64,000 nt of DNA from CAYVQZ01 sp964453435. GTDB taxonomy: Bacteria > Abyssobacteria > SURF-5. A model generated the notes under the pieces. The model had not been told where the DNA came from. It saw nothing but the letters and a program-made list of their open reading frames with translations, and searched no databases. Where the stretch lies: positions 62,001 to 126,000 of the forward strand of contig CAYVQZ010000002.1 in assembly GCA_964453435.1 (NCBI GenBank), given 5' to 3'. Shown here piece after piece: positions 16,053 through 25,027 of this stretch. Numbering within the stretch: position 1 is the stretch's first letter; each line of letters starts with the position of its first letter. Both the position numbers and the translations under genes were made by a program.

Positions 16053-17339
16053 ATGAGTTCGGCGGCAGACCTATCCCCTGCGGAGCTGCCGTGGTCTCTC
16101 TACGGCTCTTTTGCGAAGCTGGTGGGTTTCCCTCTAAAAATCTGTGGAGTCAACGGTCATCCTCTCGAAGGCGTCCAACAATTGCCCGTCAGTGGTCCGT
16201 GCGAGGCTTTGAGAAGAGGCGGACTCTTTTCCGAGCAATGCGCCAGGAACCATGCGGAAGCCGCCGCTATGGCAATCGAGTTGCAACGTCCGTACATTTA
16301 CAATTGCCATATGCGTCTGGCGGGATGGGCGATTCCCATCATTCGGGAAGGGCAAGCGCTTCCCGTCGTCATCATCTGTGGAGGGGTGCTGCTTACAGAA
16401 CCCGATATGGCGCTGATCAGACATTTGGAGCGGCAAGCGATCGAGAACGGTGCGGACCCCGCTCTCCTGGCGCTCTCTCTCCGTATGGTTCCCGTAATTT
16501 CGCGCAGCAAGTTTCGCGAAGCCGCCGAATATCTTTTCGAAATGTCGGATGCCCTGCTGACATCGCGGGCCATGAAAGAGCCGGGTGGGCAGACCGCTCC
16601 ACCTCCGCCGCCCGCGGCCTCTGTCGTGTTTCCCCCAGGGCAAAAGAAGGAAAGCAGACGAGCGAAGCTTCGGAATGCGGAAGAACTGACCAGGCAGAAT
16701 CTGGAAATTGAAGCAATCCGATGTATGCGCGACCGGAAGCCTGACGATGCGCGCCGAATTTTGCTCGAAATACTTCATCGGGAGCTTCGGAGCGCGCCGG
16801 CATCCGGAGCGGCGGCTAATCTGATTCTGGCGGAAATATTCGCGCGTCTTTTTCGAAAGGCGGGACATGAGAAGCGAATTTCGCGGCTCGTTCACGACAA
16901 ACAAAGCCGTTTTCTCAAGGAAGTCCTTTCACAAGGCGAAACCGAAGACATTTTTGATGACTTCAAACGATTATGCAAAAAGTTCGTTTCCATTGCCGAG
17001 GAAACGGCGGGCGAATCACGTTCTCGACACGTGAAGGCAATCCAAAACTATATCGAGAAGAACCTTGGGAAGAAGCTGACGCTGCAAACGGTGGGCAGGA
17101 AATTCGGCCTCACCGAGAAAGCGCTGAATGACATCATACGGAGAGCGTGCGGGATGAGCTTTACCGATTACGTCGCTTCCCTGCGGGTGTTCGAAGCGAA
17201 ACACTTGCTCTCAACGACGAACCTGGGAATCGGCGAGGTCGCGCATCGGACCGGCTTTCCCGACCAGAGCTATTTCACGAAGGTGTTCAAATCACAGCTT
17301 GGCGTCACACCCACAGAGTTCCGGCACGGGAGCGAATGA
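16053..17339 (+). CDS. AraC-family transcriptional regulator with PocR sensory domain
   Basis: A regulator of about 428 residues. The N-terminal 150 residues form a PocR domain: ICGVNG, then the Cys/His pattern SEQCARNHAEA and YIYNCHMRLAGWAIPI. PocR domains are predicted to bind small hydrocarbon-derived ligands such as propanediol. A charged linker and a helical segment follow, then two helix-turn-helix motifs of the AraC family in the last 100 residues (LTLQTVGRKFGLTEKAL and IGEVAHRTGFPDQSYFTKVFK). I prefer ATG 16053, 9 bases after GGAAGAAG; ATG 15990 would overlap the upstream stop. The EthD and acyl-CoA dehydrogenase genes beside it may be targets. Confidence 0.85.
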   Translation: MSSAADLSPAELPWSLYGSFAKLVGFPLKICGVNGHPLEGVQQLPVSGPCEALRRGGLFSEQCARNHAEAAAMAIELQRPYIYNCHMRLAGWAIPIIREGQALPVVIICGGVLLTEPDMALIRHLERQAIENGADPALLALSLRMVPVISRSKFREAAEYLFEMSDALLTSRAMKEPGGQTAPPPPPAASVVFPPGQKKESRRAKLRNAEELTRQNLEIEAIRCMRDRKPDDARRILLEILHRELRSAPASGAAANLILAEIFARLFRKAGHEKRISRLVHDKQSRFLKEVLSQGETEDIFDDFKRLCKKFVSIAEETAGESRSRHVKAIQNYIEKNLGKKLTLQTVGRKFGLTEKALNDIIRRACGMSFTDYVASLRVFEAKHLLSTTNLGIGEVAHRTGFPDQSYFTKVFKSQLGVTPTEFRHGSE

Positions 17340-17384
17340 GCGAGCAATCCCACGGGCTCCGACGGAAAGAAAGGAATCGGACAG

Positions 17385-17738
17385 ATGCTCAAGGTTGTGT
17401 ATTGTCTCCGGCGGAAACGGGAAATGTCGCGCGGAGAATTTCAGAAGTACTGGCTTGAAACGCATGCGGAGTTCGGAAAAAACATTCCCGGCGTGAAACG
17501 ATATGTCCAAGTGCACACGCTCGACGGCGAAATGCAGGAAATGATGGCGGCCGGGCACCCCGCGGGAAGAAACGAGCCGTTTGACGGCGTGGCCGAGCTG
17601 TGGTTTGAAGAGGAAGATTTGCGAAAGCTGCCCGGAACGGAGGGAGCGCTCGCCGCCGTTCAGGACGAAGCCAACTTCATCGATTTCGAACGGTCCGTCA
17701 TATTCCTGGCAAGGGAACACGTCATAGTGGGCGATTAG
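17385..17738 (+). CDS. EthD-domain protein
   Basis: A 117-residue dimeric alpha/beta-barrel protein of the EthD family. KVVYCLRRKREMSREEF-like residues open the domain and the YWLETHAE segment carries the conserved His; a central VAELWFE strand and the C-terminal FIDFERSVIF strand follow. EthD was named for ethyl tert-butyl ether degradation, but the family occurs in many catabolic clusters with unclear function. It lies 45 bases after the PocR/AraC regulator on the same strand, so the two are probably co-transcribed. The acyl-CoA dehydrogenase converges from the other side. Confidence 0.8.
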   Translation: MLKVVYCLRRKREMSRGEFQKYWLETHAEFGKNIPGVKRYVQVHTLDGEMQEMMAAGHPAGRNEPFDGVAELWFEEEDLRKLPGTEGALAAVQDEANFIDFERSVIFLAREHVIVGD

Positions 17739-17841
17739 CGGTCGGATGGAAGTATGGGCGTGTCCGCTCGGCTCTCAGTGTTCGCATTGGGGGCAGAAAA
17801 CCTGTTTCGCGGTTGCGCATGCTGACAAAAAAACCATTGTG

Positions 17842-17859
17842 CCCAATTGCGGAATCCCT
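17842..17859 (+). repeat. Partial copy of the intergenic repeat
   Basis: CCCAATTGCGGAATCCCT matches the first part of the repeat at 61294 with two differences. The second part is absent. Confidence 0.35.
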
Positions 17860-17947
17860 TCGGAAGGCGCCAATTCCTTCGCACAATTCGAATACGACCG
17901 GACGGCCGGCTTTTTGATGTGTTGAATTTGGCCGAATGAATCCAGCC

Positions 17948-19072
17948 CTACTGTTGGATTAGTGTTCGCGCGATGATGTATCGCTGAATCTCCGATGTGC
18001 CGTCCCAGATTCGCCCCAGACGCGCATCCCGGTAAAAACGCTCGACGGGCGTTCCCTTGAGCAGACCGTTCGCTCCATGTATCTGCAGAGCCCTGTCGGC
18101 GACGCGCCACGCCATCTCCGATGCGAAGAGCTTGACCATCGAGGATTCCAGCGTTGTCCTCTCGCCTCTGTCCAGCTTTCGGGCGGCATCGTATACCATC
18201 AGCCGGGCGGCGTGCAGTTCGGTCGCCATGTCCGCAAGCATGCATTGGATTGCCTGAAACTCTCCTATCGGTTTTCCGAATTGTTTGCGTTTGCTCGCGT
18301 ATTCGACCGAAAGCTCCAGAAGTTTCTGTGATGCGCCAATCGCAACGGCCCCGATGAACTGCAACCGGCCGGCATCGAGGCCGCCCATCGCGACGAGAAA
18401 TCCCTGGCCCTCCTCGCCAACGAGGTTTTCCGCCGGCGTCTCGCAGTCCTCGAAACGAAGGCGCGCCGTCGGCATGCCCCGCAACCCCATCTTTGGCTGA
18501 ACCGCGTCGACGGAAAAACCCGGGAACGCGCGTTCCACGATAAATGCGCTGATTCCGCCCCGCGCGCGTTTCTCCGGATCGGTCACCGCGAAGACGAGAT
18601 GCAGGTCGTTCACGCTGCCGTTCGAGATCATGTGCTTCGTGCCATTGAGATAGTAATAATCTCCTCGGCGCTCGGCCCGTGTCTGTATGTTGGCCGCGTC
18701 GCAACCCGCCTCCGGCTCGCTCAACGCGAAATCCGCCCTCGACTCGCCGCGTGCGATTTTCGGGAAATATTTCTCCTTGAGTTTTTCCGAACCGAAATTC
18801 GCCAGCCCCGCGATGGAGCCGCCGACGAACCGTACGACCGACTGGTTCACGCGCGCCAGCTCCTCGGTGACGACGCACAGCTCGACCATGCTTAACCCCA
18901 TGCCGCCATATTCCTTCGGGATGCCGATTCCGTGCAGTCCCATCTCGGCTATCTTTTTTGCAAGTGCGGGTGGAATCGAATCGGTTTCCTCGATCTCATT
19001 CGAAAACGGTTCCACCTCTGTCTCGACAAAATTCCGAATTTTCGCTCGCAAAGCTTCAAGGTTCTCGTTCAC
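17948..19072 (-). CDS. Acyl-CoA dehydrogenase
   Basis: A 374-residue FAD-dependent acyl-CoA dehydrogenase. The FAD/substrate motif FALSEPEAGCDAANIQT lies near residues 114-130, RKQFGKPIGEFQAIQ near 236, and the C-terminal RDARLGRIWDGTSEIQRYIIAR contains the region with the usual catalytic Glu of short/medium-chain members. It introduces the first double bond in beta-oxidation, passing electrons to ETF; no ETF genes are visible. The start is GTG with GGAGAGGT just upstream, and TATAAT (19136-19131, minus strand) could be its -10. The substrate chain length is not readable. Confidence 0.9.
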   Translation of the reverse strand: MNENLEALRAKIRNFVETEVEPFSNEIEETDSIPPALAKKIAEMGLHGIGIPKEYGGMGLSMVELCVVTEELARVNQSVVRFVGGSIAGLANFGSEKLKEKYFPKIARGESRADFALSEPEAGCDAANIQTRAERRGDYYYLNGTKHMISNGSVNDLHLVFAVTDPEKRARGGISAFIVERAFPGFSVDAVQPKMGLRGMPTARLRFEDCETPAENLVGEEGQGFLVAMGGLDAGRLQFIGAVAIGASQKLLELSVEYASKRKQFGKPIGEFQAIQCMLADMATELHAARLMVYDAARKLDRGERTTLESSMVKLFASEMAWRVADRALQIHGANGLLKGTPVERFYRDARLGRIWDGTSEIQRYIIARTLIQQ

Positions 19073-19227
19073 GGGACCTCTCCGGATTTCAGCGCTTGCG
19101 GGATACTAATGCACTTTCATTGTGGGCGTCATTATACCACCTAATTCCCTGCGCTGCGCATCAGCGATGTTTGTTTGCGCTCCTTACAAAGCTTTGTTAT
19201 TCTTGTTGCAGGTATTATCCTTAGGTT

Positions 19228-20226
19228 ATGTTCTTGCGATACTTGCGGGAGGTGAATCCTACATTGGAGGCCGATTTGCAACTGGAACTCTATCGGAAAA
19301 TGGTGCTTATACGCCGGTTCGAAGAGAAAACGAACCAAATGTATCAAAAAGGGAAAATAACGGGGTTTTGTCATCTCTACATCGGCCAGGAGGCCGTCGG
19401 GATAGGAGCGATTTCGGCGATCCGCGACACCGATTACGTTGTCACGGGTTACCGCGAGCACGGACAGGCCATTGCCAAAGGCATTGACCCGAAACTGGTG
19501 ATGGCGGAACTGTACGGCAAGGAGGCGGGCATCTCGAAAGGGAAAGGCGGCTCCATGCACATTTTCAGCCCTGAGAAGCGGTTCCTGGGAGGTGACGCGA
19601 TTGTCGCCGGCAACCTTCCCATCGGGGTAGGCGCCGGCGTCGCGATAAAGTATCGGAAAAGCGATGACATCGTGCTCGCGTTCTTCGGCGATGGAGCCGT
19701 GAATGAAGGCGCGTTCCACGAAGCATTGAATCTGGCCGCCCTGTGGGACCTGCCGGTCCTGTTCTTCTGCGAAAACAACCGGTACGGAATGGGGACGCCG
19801 GTGCATCGCGCCTCTTCGATCGAGGATTTGGCAAAGCGGGCGGCGGCGTATGACATGGATTGGAAGATAATCGATGGAATGGACGTGATTGAGGTGTACG
19901 AAACCACGAGGAGGGCCGCCGAGCGCGTCAGAACACAGCATCGGCCGGAATTGCTCGAAGCCAAAACGTACCGCTTCAAGGGGCATTCTGTTGCTGACCC
20001 CGAGGTGTACAGGTCGAAGGAGGAAGTCGAGAAATGGAAGGAACGCGATCCCGTCATCATGTTCGAGAACAAGTTAAAGGGTGAAGCGGTTTTGAATGCC
20101 CAGCAGATTAAACAGATACGAGACGAGGCGGAAAAAATTGTGAATGAAGCGATCGAGTTTGCCGAGCAAGCCGAGTTTCCGCCGGCTTCGGCGATATGCG
20201 AACACGTCTACGCGGGGAAATTCTGA
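19228..20226 (+). CDS. pdhA: 2-oxoacid (pyruvate/acetoin-type) dehydrogenase E1 component, alpha subunit
   Basis: A 332-residue thiamine-diphosphate enzyme subunit. The TPP motif runs from FFGDGAVNEG (about 150) to ENNRYGMGTPV (about 182). RRFEEKTNQMYQKGKITGF at the N-terminus and GKGGSMH near 108 are typical of acetoin/pyruvate dehydrogenase E1alpha. It decarboxylates a 2-oxoacid together with E1beta. The stop overlaps the E1beta start by one base (TGATG), so the two are coupled. Starts at TTG 19264 or GTG 19252, behind GGGAGG, are alternatives to ATG 19228. Substrate preference between pyruvate and acetoin is uncertain. Confidence 0.9.
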   Translation: MFLRYLREVNPTLEADLQLELYRKMVLIRRFEEKTNQMYQKGKITGFCHLYIGQEAVGIGAISAIRDTDYVVTGYREHGQAIAKGIDPKLVMAELYGKEAGISKGKGGSMHIFSPEKRFLGGDAIVAGNLPIGVGAGVAIKYRKSDDIVLAFFGDGAVNEGAFHEALNLAALWDLPVLFFCENNRYGMGTPVHRASSIEDLAKRAAAYDMDWKIIDGMDVIEVYETTRRAAERVRTQHRPELLEAKTYRFKGHSVADPEVYRSKEEVEKWKERDPVIMFENKLKGEAVLNAQQIKQIRDEAEKIVNEAIEFAEQAEFPPASAICEHVYAGKF

Positions 20227-21212
20227 TGGCCGAACTGAGATATCGAGAAGCATTACGGGATGCGCATGCGGAAGAGATGCGGCGCGACGAACGAGTTTTT
20301 GTGATGGGCGAGGAGGTCGCCGTGTGGGGCGGGTCGTTCAAGGTCACCGAGGGCCTGCTCGAGGAATTCGGAGAAGAGCGCGTTCGAGACACCCCTATTT
20401 CCGAAGAGGTTATCGTCGGCGCCGGCATAGGCGCGGCGATGGTCGGCCTCAGACCAATCGTCGAATTGATGACGGTCAATTTCTCGCTCCTCGCGATGGA
20501 CCAGATCATTAACCATGCCGCGAAATACTATTACATGTCGGGCGGACAGTTCCCGATCCCGATGGTGATTCGAGCGCCGGGCGGAGCAGGGCATCAACTC
20601 GGCGCGCAGCACTCGCAGAACCTGGAGGCGCACTTTGTGCACACGCCCGGCCTGAAGGTGGTTATGCCCTCGACCCCCGCCGATGCAAAGGGCTTGTTGA
20701 AAACGAGCGTGCGCGATGACGACCCGATTGTTTTTCTCGAACACGAAGGGCTGTATGCGATGAGGGGGGAAGTCCCCGACGACGATGATTTCACCATCCC
20801 CTTGGGAGTCGCCGACATCAAGCGGCAGGGCGACGATGTGACGGTGGTGGCGTACTCCCGCATGGTGCACGTCGCGCTCGAAGCCGCCGCGAAGCTTCAC
20901 GAAGAAGACGGAACCAGCGTTGAAGTCATTGACCCCCGCACCTTGAAACCGTTCGACATCAATGCGGTTCTTAAATCCATCGAAAAGACCAATCACCTCA
21001 TAATAGTCGAGGAGGATTGTCGAACGTGCGGAGTGGGAGCGGAAATCGCGGCTTCCGTCGGCGAGCATGCGTTCTACAATCTCGACGCGCCCGTTCTGAG
21101 AATTGCCTCGGCCGACGTTCCCATACCATACTCGAAGCATCTCGAAAAAAGCACAATCCCTCAAGTGGACGATGTGGTTCACGCAGTCAGAAAAATCTTG
21201 AACCAGAAATAG
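20226..21212 (+). CDS. pdhB: 2-oxoacid (pyruvate/acetoin-type) dehydrogenase E1 component, beta subunit
   Basis: A 328-residue transketolase-like subunit that completes the E1 heterotetramer. Its start overlaps the E1alpha stop (ATG at 20226), and it opens MAELRYREALRDA. RDTPISEEVIVGAGIGAAM near 62 carries the conserved cofactor-side Glu, QHSQNLEAHF near 136 the loop facing the alpha subunit, and the C-terminal DVPIPYSKHLEK matches pyruvate/acetoin dehydrogenase beta chains. An OsmC-like gene follows after 26 bases and E2 after that. Confidence 0.92.
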   Translation: MAELRYREALRDAHAEEMRRDERVFVMGEEVAVWGGSFKVTEGLLEEFGEERVRDTPISEEVIVGAGIGAAMVGLRPIVELMTVNFSLLAMDQIINHAAKYYYMSGGQFPIPMVIRAPGGAGHQLGAQHSQNLEAHFVHTPGLKVVMPSTPADAKGLLKTSVRDDDPIVFLEHEGLYAMRGEVPDDDDFTIPLGVADIKRQGDDVTVVAYSRMVHVALEAAAKLHEEDGTSVEVIDPRTLKPFDINAVLKSIEKTNHLIIVEEDCRTCGVGAEIAASVGEHAFYNLDAPVLRIASADVPIPYSKHLEKSTIPQVDDVVHAVRKILNQK

Positions 21213-21238
21213 AGCTGCGCTTCGGAAAGGGACCCCTC

Positions 21239-21667
21239 ATGTCGAACAAAGTGACCGTCCGGTATATCGAGAATCTCCAGCATCAGGTAATTGCGTATCC
21301 GCACTCGTTTATCGTCGACGAACCCATGGGCGAGGGCGACGGGCTGGGCGCCAATCCGTATGACCTGCTGCTCAGCGCTCTCGGCGCATGCACGGCGATG
21401 ACGCTCATCATGTATGCGCAACGAAAAAAAATTCCGGTCGAAACCATCAGCGTCGAACTCGACCATAAACGGACCTACCGCGATGATTGTGAAGGGTGTT
21501 CCGAGGAAGAAAGAAGGATGGAGACGATGTCGCGGCATATCACGATTCGGGGTTCCGTAACAGAAGAGCAGAAGGGGAAATTGCTCGAAATCGCCAGGAA
21601 GTGTCCTGTTCACAGGACCATTACTTCCAAGCCGGCAGTCGAGGATACCATCGAAATATTCGATTAG
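21239..21667 (+). CDS. OsmC/Ohr family protein inside the dehydrogenase operon
   Basis: A 142-residue OsmC-type protein. The peroxidatic Cys lies in ALGACTAMTL (C59 region) and the second Cys in ARKCPVHRTI near residue 121, the same two-cysteine arrangement as thiol peroxidases that use lipoyl or dihydrolipoamide reductants. GANPYDLLLSALG is the family core. It lies between E1beta and E2, 26 and 19 bases away, so it is surely co-transcribed. Known Ohr/OsmC enzymes are reduced by lipoylated dehydrogenase complexes, which makes the placement meaningful. Confidence 0.88.
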   Translation: MSNKVTVRYIENLQHQVIAYPHSFIVDEPMGEGDGLGANPYDLLLSALGACTAMTLIMYAQRKKIPVETISVELDHKRTYRDDCEGCSEEERRMETMSRHITIRGSVTEEQKGKLLEIARKCPVHRTITSKPAVEDTIEIFD

Positions 21668-21686
21668 CTCAAAAAGGAGACGGTTC

Positions 21687-23384
21687 ATGGCCACTGACGT
21701 TGTTATGCCAAAATTGAGCGACACGATGGAGGAAGGCCGCATTATCAAGTGGCTGAAACAAGTGGGTGACCACGTGAAAGAAGGGGAGCCGCTGCTCGAA
21801 GTTGAAACGGACAAGGCGGACATCGAGGTGGAGGCGTTTGATACCGGCTCCTTGCTCGAGATACTTGTCGATGAGGGCGAGACGATCAAGGTGGGCGAAA
21901 AGATTGCCGTCATTGGAGCCGCGGAAGAGGCAAAACCGGCCGAGGAACCGGCAGAAACGGAAGAAGAAAAAGCAGAAGAAGCCGAGCAGGAAGAAAAGGC
22001 CGAAGAAGAAGCCGAGGCGGTAGAAGAACGACCGGCGCCTGAAGCGGAGGAGAAGATCGAGAAAAAAGAGAAAGAAGAGAAAGAGGCTCCGGCAGAGAAA
22101 AAGAAAGAGGAGGAGCGCGCAAAAAAGGAAGAAGAAAAGAAGCGCGCACAGAAGGAGGAAGAGGAAAGAAAAAAGAAAGAACAGAAAAGAAAAAAGGAAG
22201 AAGAGGAAGAGCGCCAAAAAAAGAAGAAGGAAGAAGAAAAAAAGAAAGAGGAAGAGGAGAAAAAAGCCGAGGTCCCACAGAAAACCGGGAAGGAGCGCAA
22301 AGAAGAACAACAGCGTGAACGCGACGTGAAAGTCCATATGGAACAGCGGGAAGCGATCGAGAAGTTCGTCGCCCGCCCCGCACCCGGAAAAGTGAAGGCA
22401 TCCCCTCTTGCCAGAGAACTCGCTCAACAGCATGATATCGATCTCTCCGAAGTGCGGGGCACCGGTCCCGGCGGAGAGATTGTGAAACGGGATATCGAAA
22501 AAGTTATCGGCGGTGAGGCGAAGGCGAAGCCGGCGGTCGAAGAAAAACCAACAGAAAGAAAAATCAAGGCGACTCCCCTGGCTGCGATCCTTGCCGAGAA
22601 GGAAGGTATCGACCTGGAAGAGCTTAAGGGAACCGGTATCGACGGCAGGATACGCGAGCAGGACGTGAAAGCGTATGTCGCGAAGCGCTGCGCGATGCGG
22701 GGTGAAGAGTATCAGGAACTCAGCCTCATGAGAAAAACGATTGCCCGGCGCATGACCGAGAGCATGCAGACCACTCCCCACTTTTATCTGACCATGGCCA
22801 TCGATATGGGAGCGGCGCTGGAACTCAGGAGAAAATTGAACGAGGACAGGAACGACCAAGAAAAGATAAGCGTCAACGATATGATTGTAAAGGCCGCCGC
22901 GTTCGCGCTCCGGGAGGTCCCGGAAGTCAATTCAACATTCAGCGACGAAAAAATCAAGGTCAACAAAAACGTCAACATAGGGATTGCTGTGGCGACTCCC
23001 GACGGTCTCATCGTGCCGGTTATCAGGGAGGTGGATAAGAAATCCGTTCGGGATATCGCGGCCGATATACGGGAGAAGGCCGAGCGCGCCAAGGAAAGGA
23101 AGCTGAAGCCGGATGAATATTCGAACGCCACGTTCACCGTCTCGAACCTCGGCATGTTCGGGATCGAGCATTTTACGGCGATTATCGACCCCGGGCAGAG
23201 CGGCATTCTGGCTGTGGGGACGGTCTCGAAAGAGCCCGTAGTGGAGAACGACAGCATCAAGATCAGACAGATTATGCGGGTGACGCTTTCGTGCGACCAC
23301 CGCGTGGTCGATGGCTATACCGGCACCCAGTTTCTGATGAAGCTGAAAGAGATTCTCGAAGAGCCGGAAAAGAAGATAGCTTGA
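21687..23384 (+). CDS. pdhC: Dihydrolipoyl acyltransferase (E2) with charged helical linker and two subunit-binding domains
   Basis: A 565-residue E2. Residues 1-78 form a lipoyl domain with lipoyl-lysine K43 in ETDKADIE. Residues 80-232 are an extremely Glu/Lys-rich linker, with almost uninterrupted EEE/KKK blocks at 121-193. Two peripheral subunit-binding domains follow (237-273, KASPLARELA...GTGPGGEI; 293-331, KATPLAAILA...GTGIDGRI), where one is usual for a single-lipoyl E2. The catalytic domain (about 345-565) carries DHRVVDG with the active-site His and Asp. Typical E2 linkers are Ala/Pro-rich, so this is atypical. It is the last gene of the operon; no E3 is present. Confidence 0.93.
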   Translation: MATDVVMPKLSDTMEEGRIIKWLKQVGDHVKEGEPLLEVETDKADIEVEAFDTGSLLEILVDEGETIKVGEKIAVIGAAEEAKPAEEPAETEEEKAEEAEQEEKAEEEAEAVEERPAPEAEEKIEKKEKEEKEAPAEKKKEEERAKKEEEKKRAQKEEEERKKKEQKRKKEEEEERQKKKKEEEKKKEEEEKKAEVPQKTGKERKEEQQRERDVKVHMEQREAIEKFVARPAPGKVKASPLARELAQQHDIDLSEVRGTGPGGEIVKRDIEKVIGGEAKAKPAVEEKPTERKIKATPLAAILAEKEGIDLEELKGTGIDGRIREQDVKAYVAKRCAMRGEEYQELSLMRKTIARRMTESMQTTPHFYLTMAIDMGAALELRRKLNEDRNDQEKISVNDMIVKAAAFALREVPEVNSTFSDEKIKVNKNVNIGIAVATPDGLIVPVIREVDKKSVRDIAADIREKAERAKERKLKPDEYSNATFTVSNLGMFGIEHFTAIIDPGQSGILAVGTVSKEPVVENDSIKIRQIMRVTLSCDHRVVDGYTGTQFLMKLKEILEEPEKKIA

Positions 23385-23416
23385 GCGACGAAAAAAGAAG
23401 AGCCGCGATGAACAGG

Positions 23417-23437
23417 CCGCAGCTCTGCGGGATTTCA
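23417..23437. terminator. Possible hairpin between convergent E2 and citrate synthase genes
   Basis: CCGCAG and CTGCGG form a 6-bp stem in the 56 bases between the two stop codons, followed by a loosely T-rich stretch. Weak. Confidence 0.3.
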
Positions 23438-23440
23438 ATT

Positions 23441-24763
23441 TTATGTGGAGCGGTGTTCGATCGGCACGAACTGCCTCCTGTCCCCGCCAATATAGATTTG
23501 TCCCGGCCGGATGATTCGGTTGTCCGGGTCGTCAAAGGCCTCCTTCCAGTGCGCGATCCATCCCGGCAGCCTGCCAATCGCGAACATGACCGGAAACATT
23601 TCGGGCGGTAATCCGAGCGCCGAGAAAATTATGCAACTGTAGAAGTCCACATTTGGATACAGCCTTCGCTTGATGAAGTACTCGTCGTTTAGCGCGGCTT
23701 CCTCGAGTTTCTTCGCTATTTCAAGCCTTGGGTCGCGGATACCCAACACTCTCAAAACCTCGTCGCAGGCTTCTTTGCAAATTCGGGCCCGCGGGTCGTA
23801 ATTCTTGTAGACGCGGTGTCCGAAGCCGGGCAGTCGAAATTTGCCGTTGGCGTCCTTTGCCATGCCCACATACTTTTTCACGTTGCCGCCGTCGTCTTGA
23901 ATTCGCTCGAGCAGTTTCAGAACTTCCTGATTGGCGCCGCCGTGTCGGGGGCCGGACAACGCGTCGACGCCGGACGAGACAGAAACAAAGATGTTCGCTC
24001 CGCTGCTGCCCACCGTCCGCACCGTCGTGGTGGAGCAATTCTGCTCGTGGTCCGCATGCAATATCAATATCTTGTTCAGAACCCGGACGAGCCGGTCATC
24101 GATATCATATCGTTTGTTCGGCCTGTCGAATAACATGTAGAGGAGGTTCGCGCAGTAACTCAAATCGTCCTGCGGGTATTCATATGGCTCGCCTTTCTTT
24201 TTCTTGTAGGAAAAGGCGGCAATCGTTTTGATCTTTGCAAGCAGGCTGGCGCTCGTTATCTCGAACGAGTCTTCTTTCTGCAGGTCTTGCTGGTGATACG
24301 TTGAAAGCGCGATGATCATGGACGACAACATTGCCATAGGGTCGGAATGGGACGGGAAACCGCTGAAATAATGCTTCATATCCTCGTGGATATTTGACAG
24401 GTGGGTGAGCTTTCGGGAAAAGTCTTCCCTTTCCCGAAGTGTCGGCAAGTGGTCATTGATCAGCAAATAAGCCGTTTCGACGAATGTGGTTTTTTCCGCA
24501 AGCTCTTCGATGGGATAGCCGCGGTACAGCAGTACCCCTTTGTCGCCGTCCACAAAACTGATCGAACTCTTGCATGTCGAAACATCGGCCAGACCCGGAT
24601 TGAACATCTTAATGCCGGTCTTATTGGAAAGTCCGGAAATGTCTATAGACTTCGAGCCATCCGTCCCATCGAGCACCGGCAACTTCAAAGCAATTTCGCC
24701 GATCTTCAGGTTTGCTGTTTTCCCGACAACGGCCTTTTTGGTTTTTATGGTCTTTCGTGTCAT
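23441..24763 (-). CDS. gltA: Citrate synthase
   Basis: A 440-residue type II citrate synthase, condensing acetyl-CoA with oxaloacetate. Active-site residues are all in place: H239 in HADHEQNCST, H274 in GPRHGGAN, H316 in GFGHRVYK and D373 in NVDFYS. The N-terminal 60 residues resemble the extra beta-domain of Gram-negative hexameric enzymes, which are NADH-inhibited. It converges on the 2-oxoacid dehydrogenase operon, which would supply acetyl-CoA. A TATAAT (24861-24856, minus strand) may be its -10, but the -35 is weak. Confidence 0.95.
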   Translation of the reverse strand: MTRKTIKTKKAVVGKTANLKIGEIALKLPVLDGTDGSKSIDISGLSNKTGIKMFNPGLADVSTCKSSISFVDGDKGVLLYRGYPIEELAEKTTFVETAYLLINDHLPTLREREDFSRKLTHLSNIHEDMKHYFSGFPSHSDPMAMLSSMIIALSTYHQQDLQKEDSFEITSASLLAKIKTIAAFSYKKKKGEPYEYPQDDLSYCANLLYMLFDRPNKRYDIDDRLVRVLNKILILHADHEQNCSTTTVRTVGSSGANIFVSVSSGVDALSGPRHGGANQEVLKLLERIQDDGGNVKKYVGMAKDANGKFRLPGFGHRVYKNYDPRARICKEACDEVLRVLGIRDPRLEIAKKLEEAALNDEYFIKRRLYPNVDFYSCIIFSALGLPPEMFPVMFAIGRLPGWIAHWKEAFDDPDNRIIRPGQIYIGGDRRQFVPIEHRST

Positions 24764-24916
24764 TCACCGCTACCCCATCTCTTATCCTATAATCCCCTTT
24801 TTTCCAGCCGGGGTATCCCGAAAACCCCGACATTTTTTGGTTGTATAAAGATTCTATTATAACAAAGTTGTCTGGAATCTTCTAAGCCGTCTTTTTCTCG
24901 ATGCTAGCGGCGGCTA

Positions 24917-24945
24917 TTGAGGCTGTTTTCCCGTTTTGTTAAAAT
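24917..24945 (+). promoter_or_regulatory. Sigma-70 promoter of the FAD oxidoreductase gene
   Basis: TTGAGG (24917-24922), 17-base spacer, TAAAAT (24940-24945), 83 bases before the TTG start. Confidence 0.55.
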
Positions 24946-25027
24946 TTGAAGAAGGACACGAATGCTCAGGGGCCGGAGGGGAGGCCCGCAAGGGAGACCG
25001 CCGCCTCCAAAGCGAAGGAGGTAACCA

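Noticed and set aside
17775..18878. A 367-residue minus-strand frame overlapping the acyl-CoA dehydrogenase
   Set aside because: Arg/Gly-rich shadow of the dehydrogenase in another frame with no known domain.
21669..22859. Phe/Leu-rich frame opposite the E2 gene that looks like a membrane protein
   Set aside because: The FFLL runs are simply the complement of the Glu/Lys-rich linker codons (GAA/AAG).
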